Below, one piece after another: positions 24,603 through 32,760 of a stretch of 64,000 bases of DNA. This DNA comes from a virus. Location: positions 1 through 64,000 of IMG/VR virus record IMGVR_UViG_3300042895_000198. One strand, given 5' to 3'. Each line of letters begins with the position of its first letter. Within the stretch, counting starts at the first letter, position 1. Both the position numbers and the translations under genes were made by a program. The notes under the pieces were generated by a model. It was not told the origin of the DNA. It was given only the letters and a program-made list of their open reading frames with translations, and did no database searches.

Positions 24603-26906
24603 ATGACAGCATTTACAGTAGAACAAAAATCTCAGCTTGCCAAGTTGATGGCAACTGAGAACCTTACCATTCAACATTCAAAAATCCATACTGCCAAATT
24701 TGACCCAACTAAACGGATTCTTTATCTTCCTATGTGGAAAGATATGTCAAGTTTCATGTATGATTTGCTTGGCGGCCATGAGGTCGGTCATGCTCTTTAT
24801 ACTCCTGCGGATGGTTGGCATGATGTTGTTACCGATAAAAACAGAGGTAAGAATTATAAAGCTTTCCTTAATGTGATTGAAGATGCTCGCATTGAGAAAA
24901 AAGTTATTCGTAAATATCCAGGCCTTAAATCATCATTCCGTAAAGCATATGCTGAATTAAGTGACCGTGATTTCTTTGGCATCCAACATCGTGACATTAA
25001 CCATATGTCATTCATTGACCGATTGAATATCTATACCAAGAGCCAATACAGCGAAAACATTAGATTTTCTGTTGAAGAAATGCAAATGATTGGTGAAGTT
25101 CAAATGCTTGAAACATGGAATGATGTGCTTCGGGTAACTGAAAAGATTTATGGTTATTGTAAGAATGAACAATTTGAATTATCAATTGGTGATGATTTTG
25201 AATATGACGCTGAAGGCAATCCCTTAGATGAAGATGATACCAATTCCGATTATGATTATGATACTGAATTGGATAATGGTGAATCTGGCGACAGCGAAGA
25301 TTCGGATGAAACCTCAGATGAAACTACCGATGAAGAAACCGATGGTAACTCTGATGGTGAAGGTGACGATTCCGATTCTGATGATGACGGCAACAATGTG
25401 AATCGTGATAAAGATTCGCAAATGTCCAATTTCGATTCAGAAGATTTTGATCCAGAATGTGTAACTGACGATAACTACCGCAAAAACGAAGTGACATTGC
25501 TTGATGAAAAATGCAAGCCTTATGTGTACGCTAATATGCCTACACCTATTTTGTCTAAAATTATCACACCTGCAAAACGGGTTCAAGAGTTGTTGACATT
25601 AGATTTTGCAAATCAGGTTAAAGATGGTTATATAACAGATGAAAGAATCAATGGTTTTGTACAAGAATTTCGTAATAGAAATGAACGTTACATTGCATTG
25701 CTTGCCAAAGAGTTTGAAATGCGTAAGGCTGCCAAATCATTCAGTAAGGCAAAGCAATCGGATACTGGTGATGTTGATGTTAACAAACTGGCTTCATACC
25801 GTTTTGATGACAATATCTTCCGTAAAATCATGCAAGTGCCAAAAGGCAAATCACATGGTTTGATTCTGTTGCTTGATTATTCTGGTTCTATGTCAGATAA
25901 CATGGCAGGTTCTATTGAACAAATCTTGGTTCTTTCCATGTTCTGCCGTAAAGTAAACATTCCATTCCATGTTTATGCATTCAGTAATGATTCTTCCACA
26001 TGGTCAATTGATAATCCCAAGACTACTGCTGTACCACTTAGCGTTCTTGGAAATCCTATGGAAGTTCGTCAATGTTTTATGTACCAATCTGGTGAATTAA
26101 AATTTGAAGCTATTTCATTGCGTGAATATTTAAATTCTAAAATGACAAATGCTGAATTTACCAAGGCCTTGCGTAACATGGTATTGTTGAAAAAGTCCTA
26201 TGAAGGCGGTCGTTATGCTCGTGTTGTGCAAAGACCACATTCTGAAAGACTTTCAAATACTCCTTTGACAGAAGCTTTGGTTGCAACACAAGCAATTATG
26301 AAAAACTTTAAACGTAGCAACAATTTGGATATTACAAACTTGGTAATTATCCATGACGGTGATGCTGACTCCACTAATTGTGTGGCAAATGATGAAGGTG
26401 GTTACAATTGGTTTCATCCATTGTATGAGAATGTTATCCTTCAAGATAACAAATTAAAATACCAGAAGCTAGTTAAGTCTAACAACTTAAGCAATGAAAT
26501 GTTTGTTTCGGTTGCTGAGTGGTTTACCGCTACAACCAACTCTAAGATTTTTGGTTTCTTTATTGTTCCTCCTCATCGTTCAAAGGGCATCATTAGACAT
26601 TACTACCATAATGAAAATAGATTACCTCTATACACTAAGCGTTCTGATGCTAACATAGATGCTGAGTTGATTAAACAACTGAAGCGTAAATTGGATACTC
26701 AGAAGTTTTTACATTCATTCAATCCTGGTTATGATTCGTTCTTCCTAATTTCTGGTGGAAATGATTTAATGACCAATGATGGTGAAATTGAGGTTGATGG
26801 TAAACTTACAGCATCTAAGCTCAAGAATGCTTTTATGAAGTTCAATAAAGGCAAACAGATTAACCGAGTGTTAGTCTCCAAGTTCATTCAAGGCATTGCT
26901 GCCTGA
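24603..26906 (+). CDS. CobT-like VWA-domain protein with zinc-peptidase motif
   Basis: This 767-residue protein is probably the partner of the AAA ATPase encoded next. The N-terminal region has HEVGH at residues 59-63 (GGHEVGHALYT) and later VIEDARIEKKV, which together resemble a zincin metal site. Residues 195-275 are a very acidic Asp/Glu/Ser linker. The C-terminal VWA domain starts near residue 420 and has the metal-ion site DYSGSMS at 425-431 and a later VIIHDGDADS. This order matches CobT-like proteins that work with CobS/MoxR-type ATPases. In aquatic phages the pair is common, but cobalt chelation has not been shown. A PeSL-like promoter precedes it. Confidence 0.8.
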   Translation: MTAFTVEQKSQLAKLMATENLTIQHSKIHTAKFDPTKRILYLPMWKDMSSFMYDLLGGHEVGHALYTPADGWHDVVTDKNRGKNYKAFLNVIEDARIEKKVIRKYPGLKSSFRKAYAELSDRDFFGIQHRDINHMSFIDRLNIYTKSQYSENIRFSVEEMQMIGEVQMLETWNDVLRVTEKIYGYCKNEQFELSIGDDFEYDAEGNPLDEDDTNSDYDYDTELDNGESGDSEDSDETSDETTDEETDGNSDGEGDDSDSDDDGNNVNRDKDSQMSNFDSEDFDPECVTDDNYRKNEVTLLDEKCKPYVYANMPTPILSKIITPAKRVQELLTLDFANQVKDGYITDERINGFVQEFRNRNERYIALLAKEFEMRKAAKSFSKAKQSDTGDVDVNKLASYRFDDNIFRKIMQVPKGKSHGLILLLDYSGSMSDNMAGSIEQILVLSMFCRKVNIPFHVYAFSNDSSTWSIDNPKTTAVPLSVLGNPMEVRQCFMYQSGELKFEAISLREYLNSKMTNAEFTKALRNMVLLKKSYEGGRYARVVQRPHSERLSNTPLTEALVATQAIMKNFKRSNNLDITNLVIIHDGDADSTNCVANDEGGYNWFHPLYENVILQDNKLKYQKLVKSNNLSNEMFVSVAEWFTATTNSKIFGFFIVPPHRSKGIIRHYYHNENRLPLYTKRSDANIDAELIKQLKRKLDTQKFLHSFNPGYDSFFLISGGNDLMTNDGEIEVDGKLTASKLKNAFMKFNKGKQINRVLVSKFIQGIAA

Positions 26907-26907
26907 G

Positions 26908-26959
26908 TGTTGTATTAATACAACAGGGTGGTTGACAATACCTCCTGTTGTGTTATAAT
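26908..26959 (+). promoter_or_regulatory. Stem-loop plus early promoter cassette (PeSL-like) 2
   Basis: A perfect 18-base palindrome TGTTGTATTAATACAACA (26908-26925) is followed by TTGACA (26932-26937), a 16-nt spacer containing ACCTCC, and TATAAT (26954-26959). Hairpin arms, CAACAGG, and CCTCC in the spacer are shared with the cassette at 24524. It drives the CobS-like gene at 26986. Confidence 0.72.
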
Positions 26960-26985
26960 ATACCCTATATTATGAAAGATTTATT

Positions 26986-28152
26986 ATGACAGCTCGTACT
27001 GAAATCCGTGAAAAGTTTATGTCCACTCTGCAAGCACTTGGCAAAGCCGAAGTGACTAAAGCAGAAATCAAATCCATTTGTGCAACTCTTGGCATTTCTG
27101 GTGCTCAATGGTTTACCAAAGAAGAATCGAACCGTGTTGGTCGTGGTAAATACCTTGTACCTAATCCCGCATTAATATCAATGCAAGCCAATGTTGTGCC
27201 TATGAAAAAACCAGTTGAACAATCAAATCATAGAATTGTTAATGTAGTTACTGACCTTGATACTACAAACTTAATTCCAACACCATATCGCAATTATGTC
27301 CCATTCGGTGACTTTGACGATATTGTTTCAATCGTGAAATCAAATCGATTCTTTCCAGTATTCATTACTGGTCATTCAGGTAATGGTAAAACAATGTCTA
27401 TTGAACAGGCCTGTGCAAAGGCTCGCCGTAAATTCATTTGCGTATCAATGACACCTGAAACTGATGAAGGTGATTTGCTTGGTAACTATGTGTTGATTGA
27501 TGGTAATATGGAATGGCGTGATGGTCCTGTAACAACAGCGGCTCGTCAAGGCGCTGTGTTATGTATTGATGAAATCGATTATGGTGCTCAGAACCTTTCC
27601 TCTTTGCAACGTGTACTTGAAGGCAAACCTTTCATGTTGAAAAAGAAAGGTGAATTGATTACACCTGCTGAAGGTTTCACCGTGTTTGCTACTGCAAATA
27701 CTAAAGGTAAAGGTTCAGATGATGGTCGTTACATGTTCACCAATGTTTTGAACGAAGCGTTCCTTGAGCGTTTCCCCAATACATACGAACAACAATGGCC
27801 ACCAACTAATATTGAAAAGAAAATCATTAAGAAAGAATTGGTTTCTGTTGGTCGTGATGATGAAGACTTTGCCGACAAACTGGTAATGTGGGCAGATACC
27901 ATTCGTAAAACATTCTTGGATGGTGGTTGTGATGAAGTGATTTCCACTCGCCGTTTGGTACACATTGTGAATACATTTGGTATTCATGGTGATAAAATGA
28001 AATCTATTGGCTTGTGCTTAAACCGTTTTGATGATGACACAAAGGCAAGTTTTGTTGATTTGTATACCAAGATTGATGCAGGTATTAATCCTGATGCGCC
28101 ACCTGTTATTGTGCCTGAAACCACACAACAATCGGAAGAAATTCCATTCTAA
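26986..28152 (+). CDS. cobS: CobS/MoxR-like AAA+ ATPase
   Basis: This 388-residue AAA+ ATPase has Walker A GHSGNGKT at residues 129-136, Walker B VLCIDEIDYG, sensor I FTVFATANTKGKG and the arginine-finger region NEAFLERFPNTY. Residues 1-70 form a separate small domain with a helix-turn-helix look (TKAEIKSICATLGISGAQWFT). The annotation CobS is used in related phages because of similarity to the cobaltochelatase ATPase, but a remodelling ATPase acting with the VWA protein upstream is equally possible. It has its own strong promoter at 26932-26959. Confidence 0.82.
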   Translation: MTARTEIREKFMSTLQALGKAEVTKAEIKSICATLGISGAQWFTKEESNRVGRGKYLVPNPALISMQANVVPMKKPVEQSNHRIVNVVTDLDTTNLIPTPYRNYVPFGDFDDIVSIVKSNRFFPVFITGHSGNGKTMSIEQACAKARRKFICVSMTPETDEGDLLGNYVLIDGNMEWRDGPVTTAARQGAVLCIDEIDYGAQNLSSLQRVLEGKPFMLKKKGELITPAEGFTVFATANTKGKGSDDGRYMFTNVLNEAFLERFPNTYEQQWPPTNIEKKIIKKELVSVGRDDEDFADKLVMWADTIRKTFLDGGCDEVISTRRLVHIVNTFGIHGDKMKSIGLCLNRFDDDTKASFVDLYTKIDAGINPDAPPVIVPETTQQSEEIPF

Positions 28153-28158
28153 TAAATG

Positions 28159-28218
28159 CGGCAGAGATTATTCTTTGCCGTAAAAAGTGTTGACACACTC
28201 ACTTAAACGTGTTATAAT
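28159..28218 (+). promoter_or_regulatory. Stem-loop plus early promoter cassette (PeSL-like) 3
   Basis: An 8-bp hairpin (28159-28166 with 28173-28180, loop ATTATT) directly after the CobS-like gene is followed by TTGACA (28190-28195), a 17-nt spacer and TATAAT (28213-28218), a perfect consensus promoter. The hairpin sequence differs from cassettes 1 and 2 but the layout is the same. Confidence 0.72.
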
Positions 28219-28227
28219 ATATCATAT

Positions 28228-28284
28228 TTTGAGAGAATGAATCTCCTCTCAAATACTTCCCCTCAATTGAGATTCGTTTTTATT
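28228..28284 (+). promoter_or_regulatory. Leader RNA with pseudoknot or attenuator potential
   Basis: Stem A pairs 28228-28235 with 28246-28253 (8 bp). Its ten-base loop (28236-28245) is fully complementary, with one G-U pair, to 28269-28278, and that second stem runs into TTTTATT. The two stems can form an H-type pseudoknot, or stem B alone would act as an intrinsic terminator. The leader lies between a perfect promoter and the ATG at 28297. Confidence 0.5.
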
Positions 28285-28296
28285 ATGGAGACTACT

Positions 28297-28569
28297 ATGT
28301 CCGCTAAATCTAAAGTCCTCGCCTATCTTTCCAAGACTGGTTCTTACAACACATTGACACCTACCAAGATGCAATCTGTTTTCGGTGTTGCAAATCCTTC
28401 CGCAACCATCAATGAATTGCGTAACGAAGGCTATGCAATCTACTTGAACAGCCGTGTTACACCATCTGGTGACAAGGTTTCGTTCTATCGTTTGGGCACA
28501 CCAACTAAACGTGTAGTTGCTGCTGGCATCGCCGCAATTCGTTCACAAGGAACACGTGCTTTTGCCTAA
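28297..28569 (+). CDS. Small DNA-binding-like protein, unknown
   Basis: This 90-residue basic protein has a winged-helix-like pattern (KVLAYLSKTGSYNTLTPTKM; VANPSATINELRNEGYAIYL; KVSFYRLG). This suggests a small transcription or DNA-binding factor. I chose ATG 28297 because GGAG at 28287-28290 is well placed; an upstream in-frame ATG at 28237 lies inside the structured leader and has no ribosome binding site. It is a one-gene unit between a perfect consensus promoter and a strong terminator, so it is probably made early and in quantity. Confidence 0.6.
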   Translation: MSAKSKVLAYLSKTGSYNTLTPTKMQSVFGVANPSATINELRNEGYAIYLNSRVTPSGDKVSFYRLGTPTKRVVAAGIAAIRSQGTRAFA

Positions 28570-28590
28570 TTCTTTATAGAATAACACTCA

Positions 28591-28626
28591 GAGGAGGGAT
28601 ATATAATAGTATCCCTCCTCTTTTTT
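28591..28626 (+). terminator. Strong rho-independent terminator
   Basis: An 11-bp perfect stem (28591-28601 with 28610-28620) with an eight-base loop is followed by six T's. It ends the unit started at 28190. Confidence 0.93.
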
Positions 28627-28642
28627 ATTTTATGGATACATT

Positions 28643-29458
28643 ATGGAAATTGAAGTTAAACTTGAAGAACTAAAAAAGGCAAAGTTGTTTATTGCTACAC
28701 CAATGTATGGTGGCATGTCACACGGCCTTTATGTTAAGTCTTGCTTAGACTTACAAACTACAATGGCGAAATACGGAGTTGAAACTAAGTTTTCATTCCT
28801 GTTTAATGAATCGCTAATCACTCGAGCTAGAAATTATTTGGTTGACGAATTCTTGCGCTCTGGTTTTACACACTTATTGTTTATCGATTCTGATATTCAT
28901 TACAGTCCGCAAGATGTGTTAGCACTTCTAGCACTTGATAAGGATGTTATTGGTGGTCCTTATCCTAAGAAATCTATCAACTGGGGTAATATCGCTTCTG
29001 CGGCACGTACACATCCAGGTTTGGAACCTAGAGAGCTTGAGAACCTTGTTGGCGAATATGTCTTCAACGTTGTTAAAGGCACATCACAATTTACTGTAAC
29101 AGAACCACTTGAAGTTATGGAAATTGGTACAGGTTTCATGTTGGTTAAGAGTGAAGTGTTTGAGAAAATGGAAAAACAATATCCAACTATCAAATACAAA
29201 CCAGACCATGTTGGCCAAGCAAACTTTGATGGCTCACGATACATCCATGCTTTCTTTGATACAGTAATTGATACCAAAGATAGTATTACAGGCGGTGGTT
29301 CTGAACGTTATCTAAGTGAAGACTATATGTTCTGCCAAATGTGGCGCAAGATGGGTGGTAAAATCTTCTTGTGTCCATGGATGAGAACACAACACATTGG
29401 TACATATGCCTTTACTGGTAATATGCCTGCTGTTGCACAGTACACAGGAAAACTATGA
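28643..29458 (+). CDS. Glycosyltransferase family protein (GT-A type)
   Basis: This 271-residue protein looks like a GT-A glycosyltransferase. The N-terminal strand is KLFIATPMYGGMSHG, the helix ITRARNYLVDEFL follows, and the metal-binding DxD is in LLFIDSDIHYSPQD. A later acidic residue is in YLSEDYMFCQMWRKMGG, where a catalytic base is usual, followed by RTQHIGTYAFTG. Proteins of this type recur near the clamp genes of aquatic T4-like phages. The acceptor is unknown; phage DNA, LPS or a protein are possible. It overlaps the next gene by four bases. Confidence 0.78.
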   Translation: MEIEVKLEELKKAKLFIATPMYGGMSHGLYVKSCLDLQTTMAKYGVETKFSFLFNESLITRARNYLVDEFLRSGFTHLLFIDSDIHYSPQDVLALLALDKDVIGGPYPKKSINWGNIASAARTHPGLEPRELENLVGEYVFNVVKGTSQFTVTEPLEVMEIGTGFMLVKSEVFEKMEKQYPTIKYKPDHVGQANFDGSRYIHAFFDTVIDTKDSITGGGSERYLSEDYMFCQMWRKMGGKIFLCPWMRTQHIGTYAFTGNMPAVAQYTGKL

Positions 29459-29808
29459 CGCCAAGGTTTGATGAAGAAGATACGGATGTAGTAAAAGCTT
29501 CTCAAACCGCCACTACTGGTGGTCGCAAATTCGATGGTAACAAGCTAGAATACGGCTTGTTACCGCCGAAGGCATTAGAAGCTACTGTTGACGTTCTTAC
29601 ATTTGGTGCCCAAAAGTATGAGCGTGATAATTGGAAAAAAGTACCTGATTCAAAACGCAGGTATTTTGATGCCCTACAGAGGCATTTATGGGCTTGGAAA
29701 ACGGGTGAAATTGAAGATGTTGAATCTGGCAAACATCACCTTGCTCATGCTATGTGTTGCCTCATGTTTCTATATGAACATGATACAATCCATTCTGTGA
29801 ATGATTAA
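29455..29808 (+). CDS. DUF5664-type dATP/dGTP diphosphohydrolase-like protein
   Basis: This 117-residue protein has the DUF5664 pattern GGRKFDGNKLEYGLLPPKALE followed by VDVLTFGAQKYERDNWKKV and ALQRHLWAWKTGE. The helical layout with HHLAHAMCCLMFL is close to MazG-like all-alpha pyrophosphohydrolases. Some members have been described as dATP/dGTP diphosphohydrolases. It may adjust nucleotide pools together with the MazG-like protein at 34696 and dCMP deaminase at 34245. It lies just before the clamp gene. Confidence 0.75.
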   Translation: MTPRFDEEDTDVVKASQTATTGGRKFDGNKLEYGLLPPKALEATVDVLTFGAQKYERDNWKKVPDSKRRYFDALQRHLWAWKTGEIEDVESGKHHLAHAMCCLMFLYEHDTIHSVND

Positions 29809-29825
29809 TTTTTTTGGAGTATATT

Positions 29826-30512
29826 ATGAAACTATCGAGTGAAACCCTTTCCGTCTTAAAGAATTTTGGTACTATTAACCAAGGTCTGTTCTTTAAAACT
29901 GGTAAAACCCTAAAGACCGTATCGTCACACAAGAACATTCTTGCACAAGTGACAATCAATGAAGAAGTGCCTACAGATTTTGGTGTTTATGACCTAAACA
30001 ACTTTTTGTCGGTTGTTTCTTTACACAAAGATGACCCATCATTTGAGTTTGATGAAAAACATGTTGTAATCGTTGGCAACAAAGGCCGTTCTAAGATTAA
30101 GTACCGCTTCTGTGACCCTACAATGATTAACACGCCACCAGAAAAAGAACTGACAATGCCTGAGGCTGAAATTACTTTCAACCTAACGTCAGAAGATTTT
30201 GATTGGATTCTCCGTGCGGCATCTGTGTTGTCTTCACCACAAATTGCTATTGAATCTGATGGTACAGAAGTAAACATTGTGACATTAGACACACAAAATG
30301 ATTCTGCTCATACTGATGCATTGAAACTTGATACTGTTGGTAATGGTAGTAAGTATCGTATGATTTTCAAAACAGAAAATGTTAGCAAGATTTTGCCTGG
30401 AACATATGATGTATCCATTTCATCAAAAGGCATCTCACATTTCAAAAACAAAAATGTAACATTGCAATACTGGATTACTACAGAACAAGGTAGTAAATTC
30501 TCCAAAGAATAA
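29826..30512 (+). CDS. 45: Sliding clamp (gp45)
   Basis: This is the trimeric DNA polymerase processivity clamp, also needed as a mobile activator of late transcription. It has 228 residues, the same length as T4 gp45. It begins MKLSSETLSVLKNFGTINQG, with later GVYDLNNFLSVVSLH and the C-terminal NVTLQYWITTEQ strand, all matching the family. I chose ATG 29826 because GGAG at 29816-29819 is correctly spaced; a TTG at 29814 would extend it by four residues. The clamp loader genes follow. Confidence 0.93.
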   Translation: MKLSSETLSVLKNFGTINQGLFFKTGKTLKTVSSHKNILAQVTINEEVPTDFGVYDLNNFLSVVSLHKDDPSFEFDEKHVVIVGNKGRSKIKYRFCDPTMINTPPEKELTMPEAEITFNLTSEDFDWILRAASVLSSPQIAIESDGTEVNIVTLDTQNDSAHTDALKLDTVGNGSKYRMIFKTENVSKILPGTYDVSISSKGISHFKNKNVTLQYWITTEQGSKFSKE

Positions 30513-30526
30513 TTGTTCTTTTTTTT
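30504..30526 (+). terminator. Possible weak terminator after gp45
   Basis: A 6-bp AT-rich stem (30504-30509 with 30516-30521) spans the stop codon and runs into a T tract. It may reduce read-through into gp44, giving more clamp than loader. Confidence 0.4.
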
Positions 30527-30551
30527 ATTATGATTTATGTGAAAGGTTCCT

Positions 30552-31484
30552 ATGGAACATCTATTGTGGACAGAGAAGTATCGGCCTCAAACAATCGAGG
30601 ATTGTATTCTACCAGAAAGGTTGAAAAAACCATTCCAAGAATACGTGAATCAGAAAAACATTCCCAATCTTCTGCTGGCTGGTGGGGCAGGAGTAGGGAA
30701 GACAACAGTAGCGAAAGCCATGTGCAACGAAATCGGTTGCGACTACATGGTAATCAATGGTTCTGACGAATCAGGTATTGACACATTCAGAACCAAGATT
30801 AAGAATTATGCCTCGTCAATGAGTTTAACTGGTGGCCGCAAGGTCATCATCATTGACGAAGCTGATTATTTGAATCCTAATTCTACACAACCAGCCTTAC
30901 GTAATGCTATTGAAGAATTTGCAAGCAATTGTTCATTCATTTTCACATGTAATTACAAGAATCGTATCATTGAACCATTGCATTCACGTTGTGCAGTTAT
31001 TGAATTCTCGTTGAAGAATGGTGAGAAAGCCAAGATGGCCTCTGCGTTCTTTAAGAGAGTTCAGAATGTTTTGCAAAGTGAAAATGTTGAGTATGAAGAC
31101 AAGGTTATTGCTGAGTTAACAAAGAAACACTTTCCAGATTTTCGCCGTATTCTAAATGAGTTACAGCGTTACTCACAGTTTGGTAAAATCGATACAGGCA
31201 TTCTTGCTCAAATCGGTGATGTTTCTATTGATGAAGTTGTAAAGTTTATCCGTGATAAGGACTTTGGTGCTATTCGTAAATGGGTTGCAACCAATGAAGT
31301 GGATTCTGGTACATTATTCCGTAAGATTTACGATTCGATGTATGATGTAATGAAACCTCAATCTATTCCACAAGCAGTATTGATTCTTGCTGACTACCAG
31401 TACAAGTCTGCTTTTGTGGCCGACCATGAGATTAATACAGTTGCTTGCTTGACAGAAATCATGGTGAATTGTGAGTTTGTATGA
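30552..31484 (+). CDS. 44: Clamp loader large subunit (gp44)
   Basis: This AAA+ ATPase opens and loads the gp45 clamp, four copies with one gp62. It has 310 residues (T4 gp44 is 319). Walker A is GGAGVGKT at residues 44-51, Walker B IIIDEADYL, sensor I FIFTCNYKNRI and the SRC box HSRCAVIEF with the arginine finger. It overlaps the small membrane protein gene by four bases. Confidence 0.94.
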   Translation: MEHLLWTEKYRPQTIEDCILPERLKKPFQEYVNQKNIPNLLLAGGAGVGKTTVAKAMCNEIGCDYMVINGSDESGIDTFRTKIKNYASSMSLTGGRKVIIIDEADYLNPNSTQPALRNAIEEFASNCSFIFTCNYKNRIIEPLHSRCAVIEFSLKNGEKAKMASAFFKRVQNVLQSENVEYEDKVIAELTKKHFPDFRRILNELQRYSQFGKIDTGILAQIGDVSIDEVVKFIRDKDFGAIRKWVATNEVDSGTLFRKIYDSMYDVMKPQSIPQAVLILADYQYKSAFVADHEINTVACLTEIMVNCEFV

Positions 31485-31771
31485 TTTTAGATTTATTCAA
31501 ACCTACAGTAGAATGGATTAAAAATGACTGGTACAGTAATCGTTTTCGTTTTGGCGTTGAGCTTATTGCTTGGGGTATCAGTATTGGGTGTTCTATTACC
31601 ATGGCTCTCACAGTCCCGAATCCTCCCCTACTATATCTTTACCCTATTTGGATTGTCGGCTGTGGTCTCTACGCTTGGGCTGCTTGGACTCGCAAATCTT
31701 TTGGCATGTTGGCTAACTACATGCTTTTGGTAACAATTGATTCTGTTGGATTGATTAGGATGCTAACATGA
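31481..31771 (+). CDS. Small membrane protein, unknown
   Basis: This 96-residue protein is predicted to span the membrane two or three times: residues about 26-45, 48-70 and 74-92. The first 22 residues are probably cytoplasmic. Its pattern (YLYPIWIVGCGLYAWAAW, then RKSFGMLANYMLLVTIDSVG) recalls a fragment of PnuC-like transporters, but it is too short for one. It lies between the two clamp loader subunits with four-base overlaps on both sides, an unusual position for a membrane protein. The function is unknown. Confidence 0.65.
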   Translation: MILDLFKPTVEWIKNDWYSNRFRFGVELIAWGISIGCSITMALTVPNPPLLYLYPIWIVGCGLYAWAAWTRKSFGMLANYMLLVTIDSVGLIRMLT

Positions 31772-32151
31772 GTCCATTTGATTATGTCAATTCAATCCTA
31801 CAAAACAAGAAACAGTTAATTGTAGATGAGGCTACAGAAAAGGAATATGCACCTTTTCTAGTCAATCGCAGTCTTTCCTATCATAAAGACTGTATCATGT
31901 ATGCAAATGAGATGAACCGGAGGCACTTCCTCGATAAAAAACTACAGAATGATTTCCTTCTAAATACGGTAAGGTCACAGAAAAGACCATTTGCTAAGTG
32001 GGCTAAAGTTGAAAAAAGTGAAGATTTAGAATGTATAAAGCAAGTCTATAATTTCTCCAATTCTAAAGCTCGTGACGCCTTGCGTCTCCTTAGCAAAGAA
32101 CAAATCCAAGAATTAAAAGAAAAAACCGACACCGGTGGATTAAGGAAATGA
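31768..32151 (+). CDS. 62: Clamp loader small subunit (gp62)
   Basis: This is the small clamp loader subunit, 127 residues (T4 gp62 is 187, so this is a short version as in other aquatic T4-like phages). The N-terminal MSPFDYVNSILQNKKQLI and RSLSYHKDCIMYANEMNR blocks match the family, as does the helix RPFAKWAKVEK. It lies between gp44 and regA as in T4. RegA follows after one base. Confidence 0.85.
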   Translation: MSPFDYVNSILQNKKQLIVDEATEKEYAPFLVNRSLSYHKDCIMYANEMNRRHFLDKKLQNDFLLNTVRSQKRPFAKWAKVEKSEDLECIKQVYNFSNSKARDALRLLSKEQIQELKEKTDTGGLRK

Positions 32152-32152
32152 T

Positions 32153-32557
32153 ATGGTTGATTTATCAAAGTTCGTTGAGGTTATTCTTAACGAACAGGAT
32201 GATTTTTTAAAGGTTCGTGAAACCCTAACAAGAATTGGTGTATCCTCTCGCAAAGAGAAAGTGTTATACCAATCTTGCCATATTCTGCATAAGCAGGGTA
32301 AGTATTATATTGTACACTTTAAAGAATTGTTTGCATTAGACGGAAAACCATCTAATATTTCTGAGAATGATATTCAAAGACGTAATGCTATTGCCAATTT
32401 ATTAGAAGAATGGGGTCTGATTAAAATCTTGAATAAAGAAATTATGACTGACAACATTGCACCATTACATCAAATTAAAATTATAGCTTTCAAAGAGAAA
32501 GACCAATGGGAACTTATTGCTAAGTATAACATTGGTAAGAAAACTCAGGATTATTGA
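32153..32557 (+). CDS. regA: Translational repressor RegA
   Basis: RegA binds ribosome binding sites of early phage messages, including clamp and loader genes, and represses their translation. It has 134 residues (T4 RegA is 122). The diagnostic blocks are VRETLTRIGVSSRKEK, LYQSCHILHKQGKYYIVHFKE and the RRNAIANLLEEWGLI helix. Position after gp62 matches T4. Confidence 0.93.
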   Translation: MVDLSKFVEVILNEQDDFLKVRETLTRIGVSSRKEKVLYQSCHILHKQGKYYIVHFKELFALDGKPSNISENDIQRRNAIANLLEEWGLIKILNKEIMTDNIAPLHQIKIIAFKEKDQWELIAKYNIGKKTQDY

Positions 32558-32571
32558 TATGGTGATACATT

Positions 32572-32754
32572 ATGAAAACAGAACCAAAAAAAGTACAATT
32601 GAAAAACCTCTACACGGGTGATATTGTGTGGACGGATAATTATAATGATGTTAACAAAATAAATGAAGTTGAGTTTATACTTGTCTATAAAGAGAGTAAC
32701 CCACAACGAAAGTATTTTGTTAACCGCTTGGCATTCGAAACGCTAACTAAATAA
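32572..32754 (+). CDS. Small conserved-looking protein after regA, unknown
   Basis: This 60-residue protein begins MKTEPKKVQLKNLYTGDIV and is predicted to be a small beta domain. I recognise no family name. It is the last gene before the structured leader of hsp20. An upstream GGTGATACATT context gives only a weak ribosome binding site, so coupling to regA is likely. Confidence 0.5.
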   Translation: MKTEPKKVQLKNLYTGDIVWTDNYNDVNKINEVEFILVYKESNPQRKYFVNRLAFETLTK

Positions 32755-32760
32755 TTAAAC

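Noticed and set aside
28237-28296. In-frame upstream ATG extending the small HTH-like protein by 20 residues
   Set aside because: It lies inside the paired leader with no ribosome binding site; ATG 28297 has GGAG at the right distance.
30530-30766. A 78-codon frame overlapping the gp44 start
   Set aside because: It is a shifted reading of gp44, with Ser/Arg-rich text and no similarity to known proteins.
31524-31733. A 69-codon hydrophobic frame inside the small membrane protein gene between gp44 and gp62
   Set aside because: It is out of frame with the more plausible 96-residue protein, which has the expected four-base overlaps to both neighbours. Its hydrophobicity follows from T-rich codons shifted by one base.
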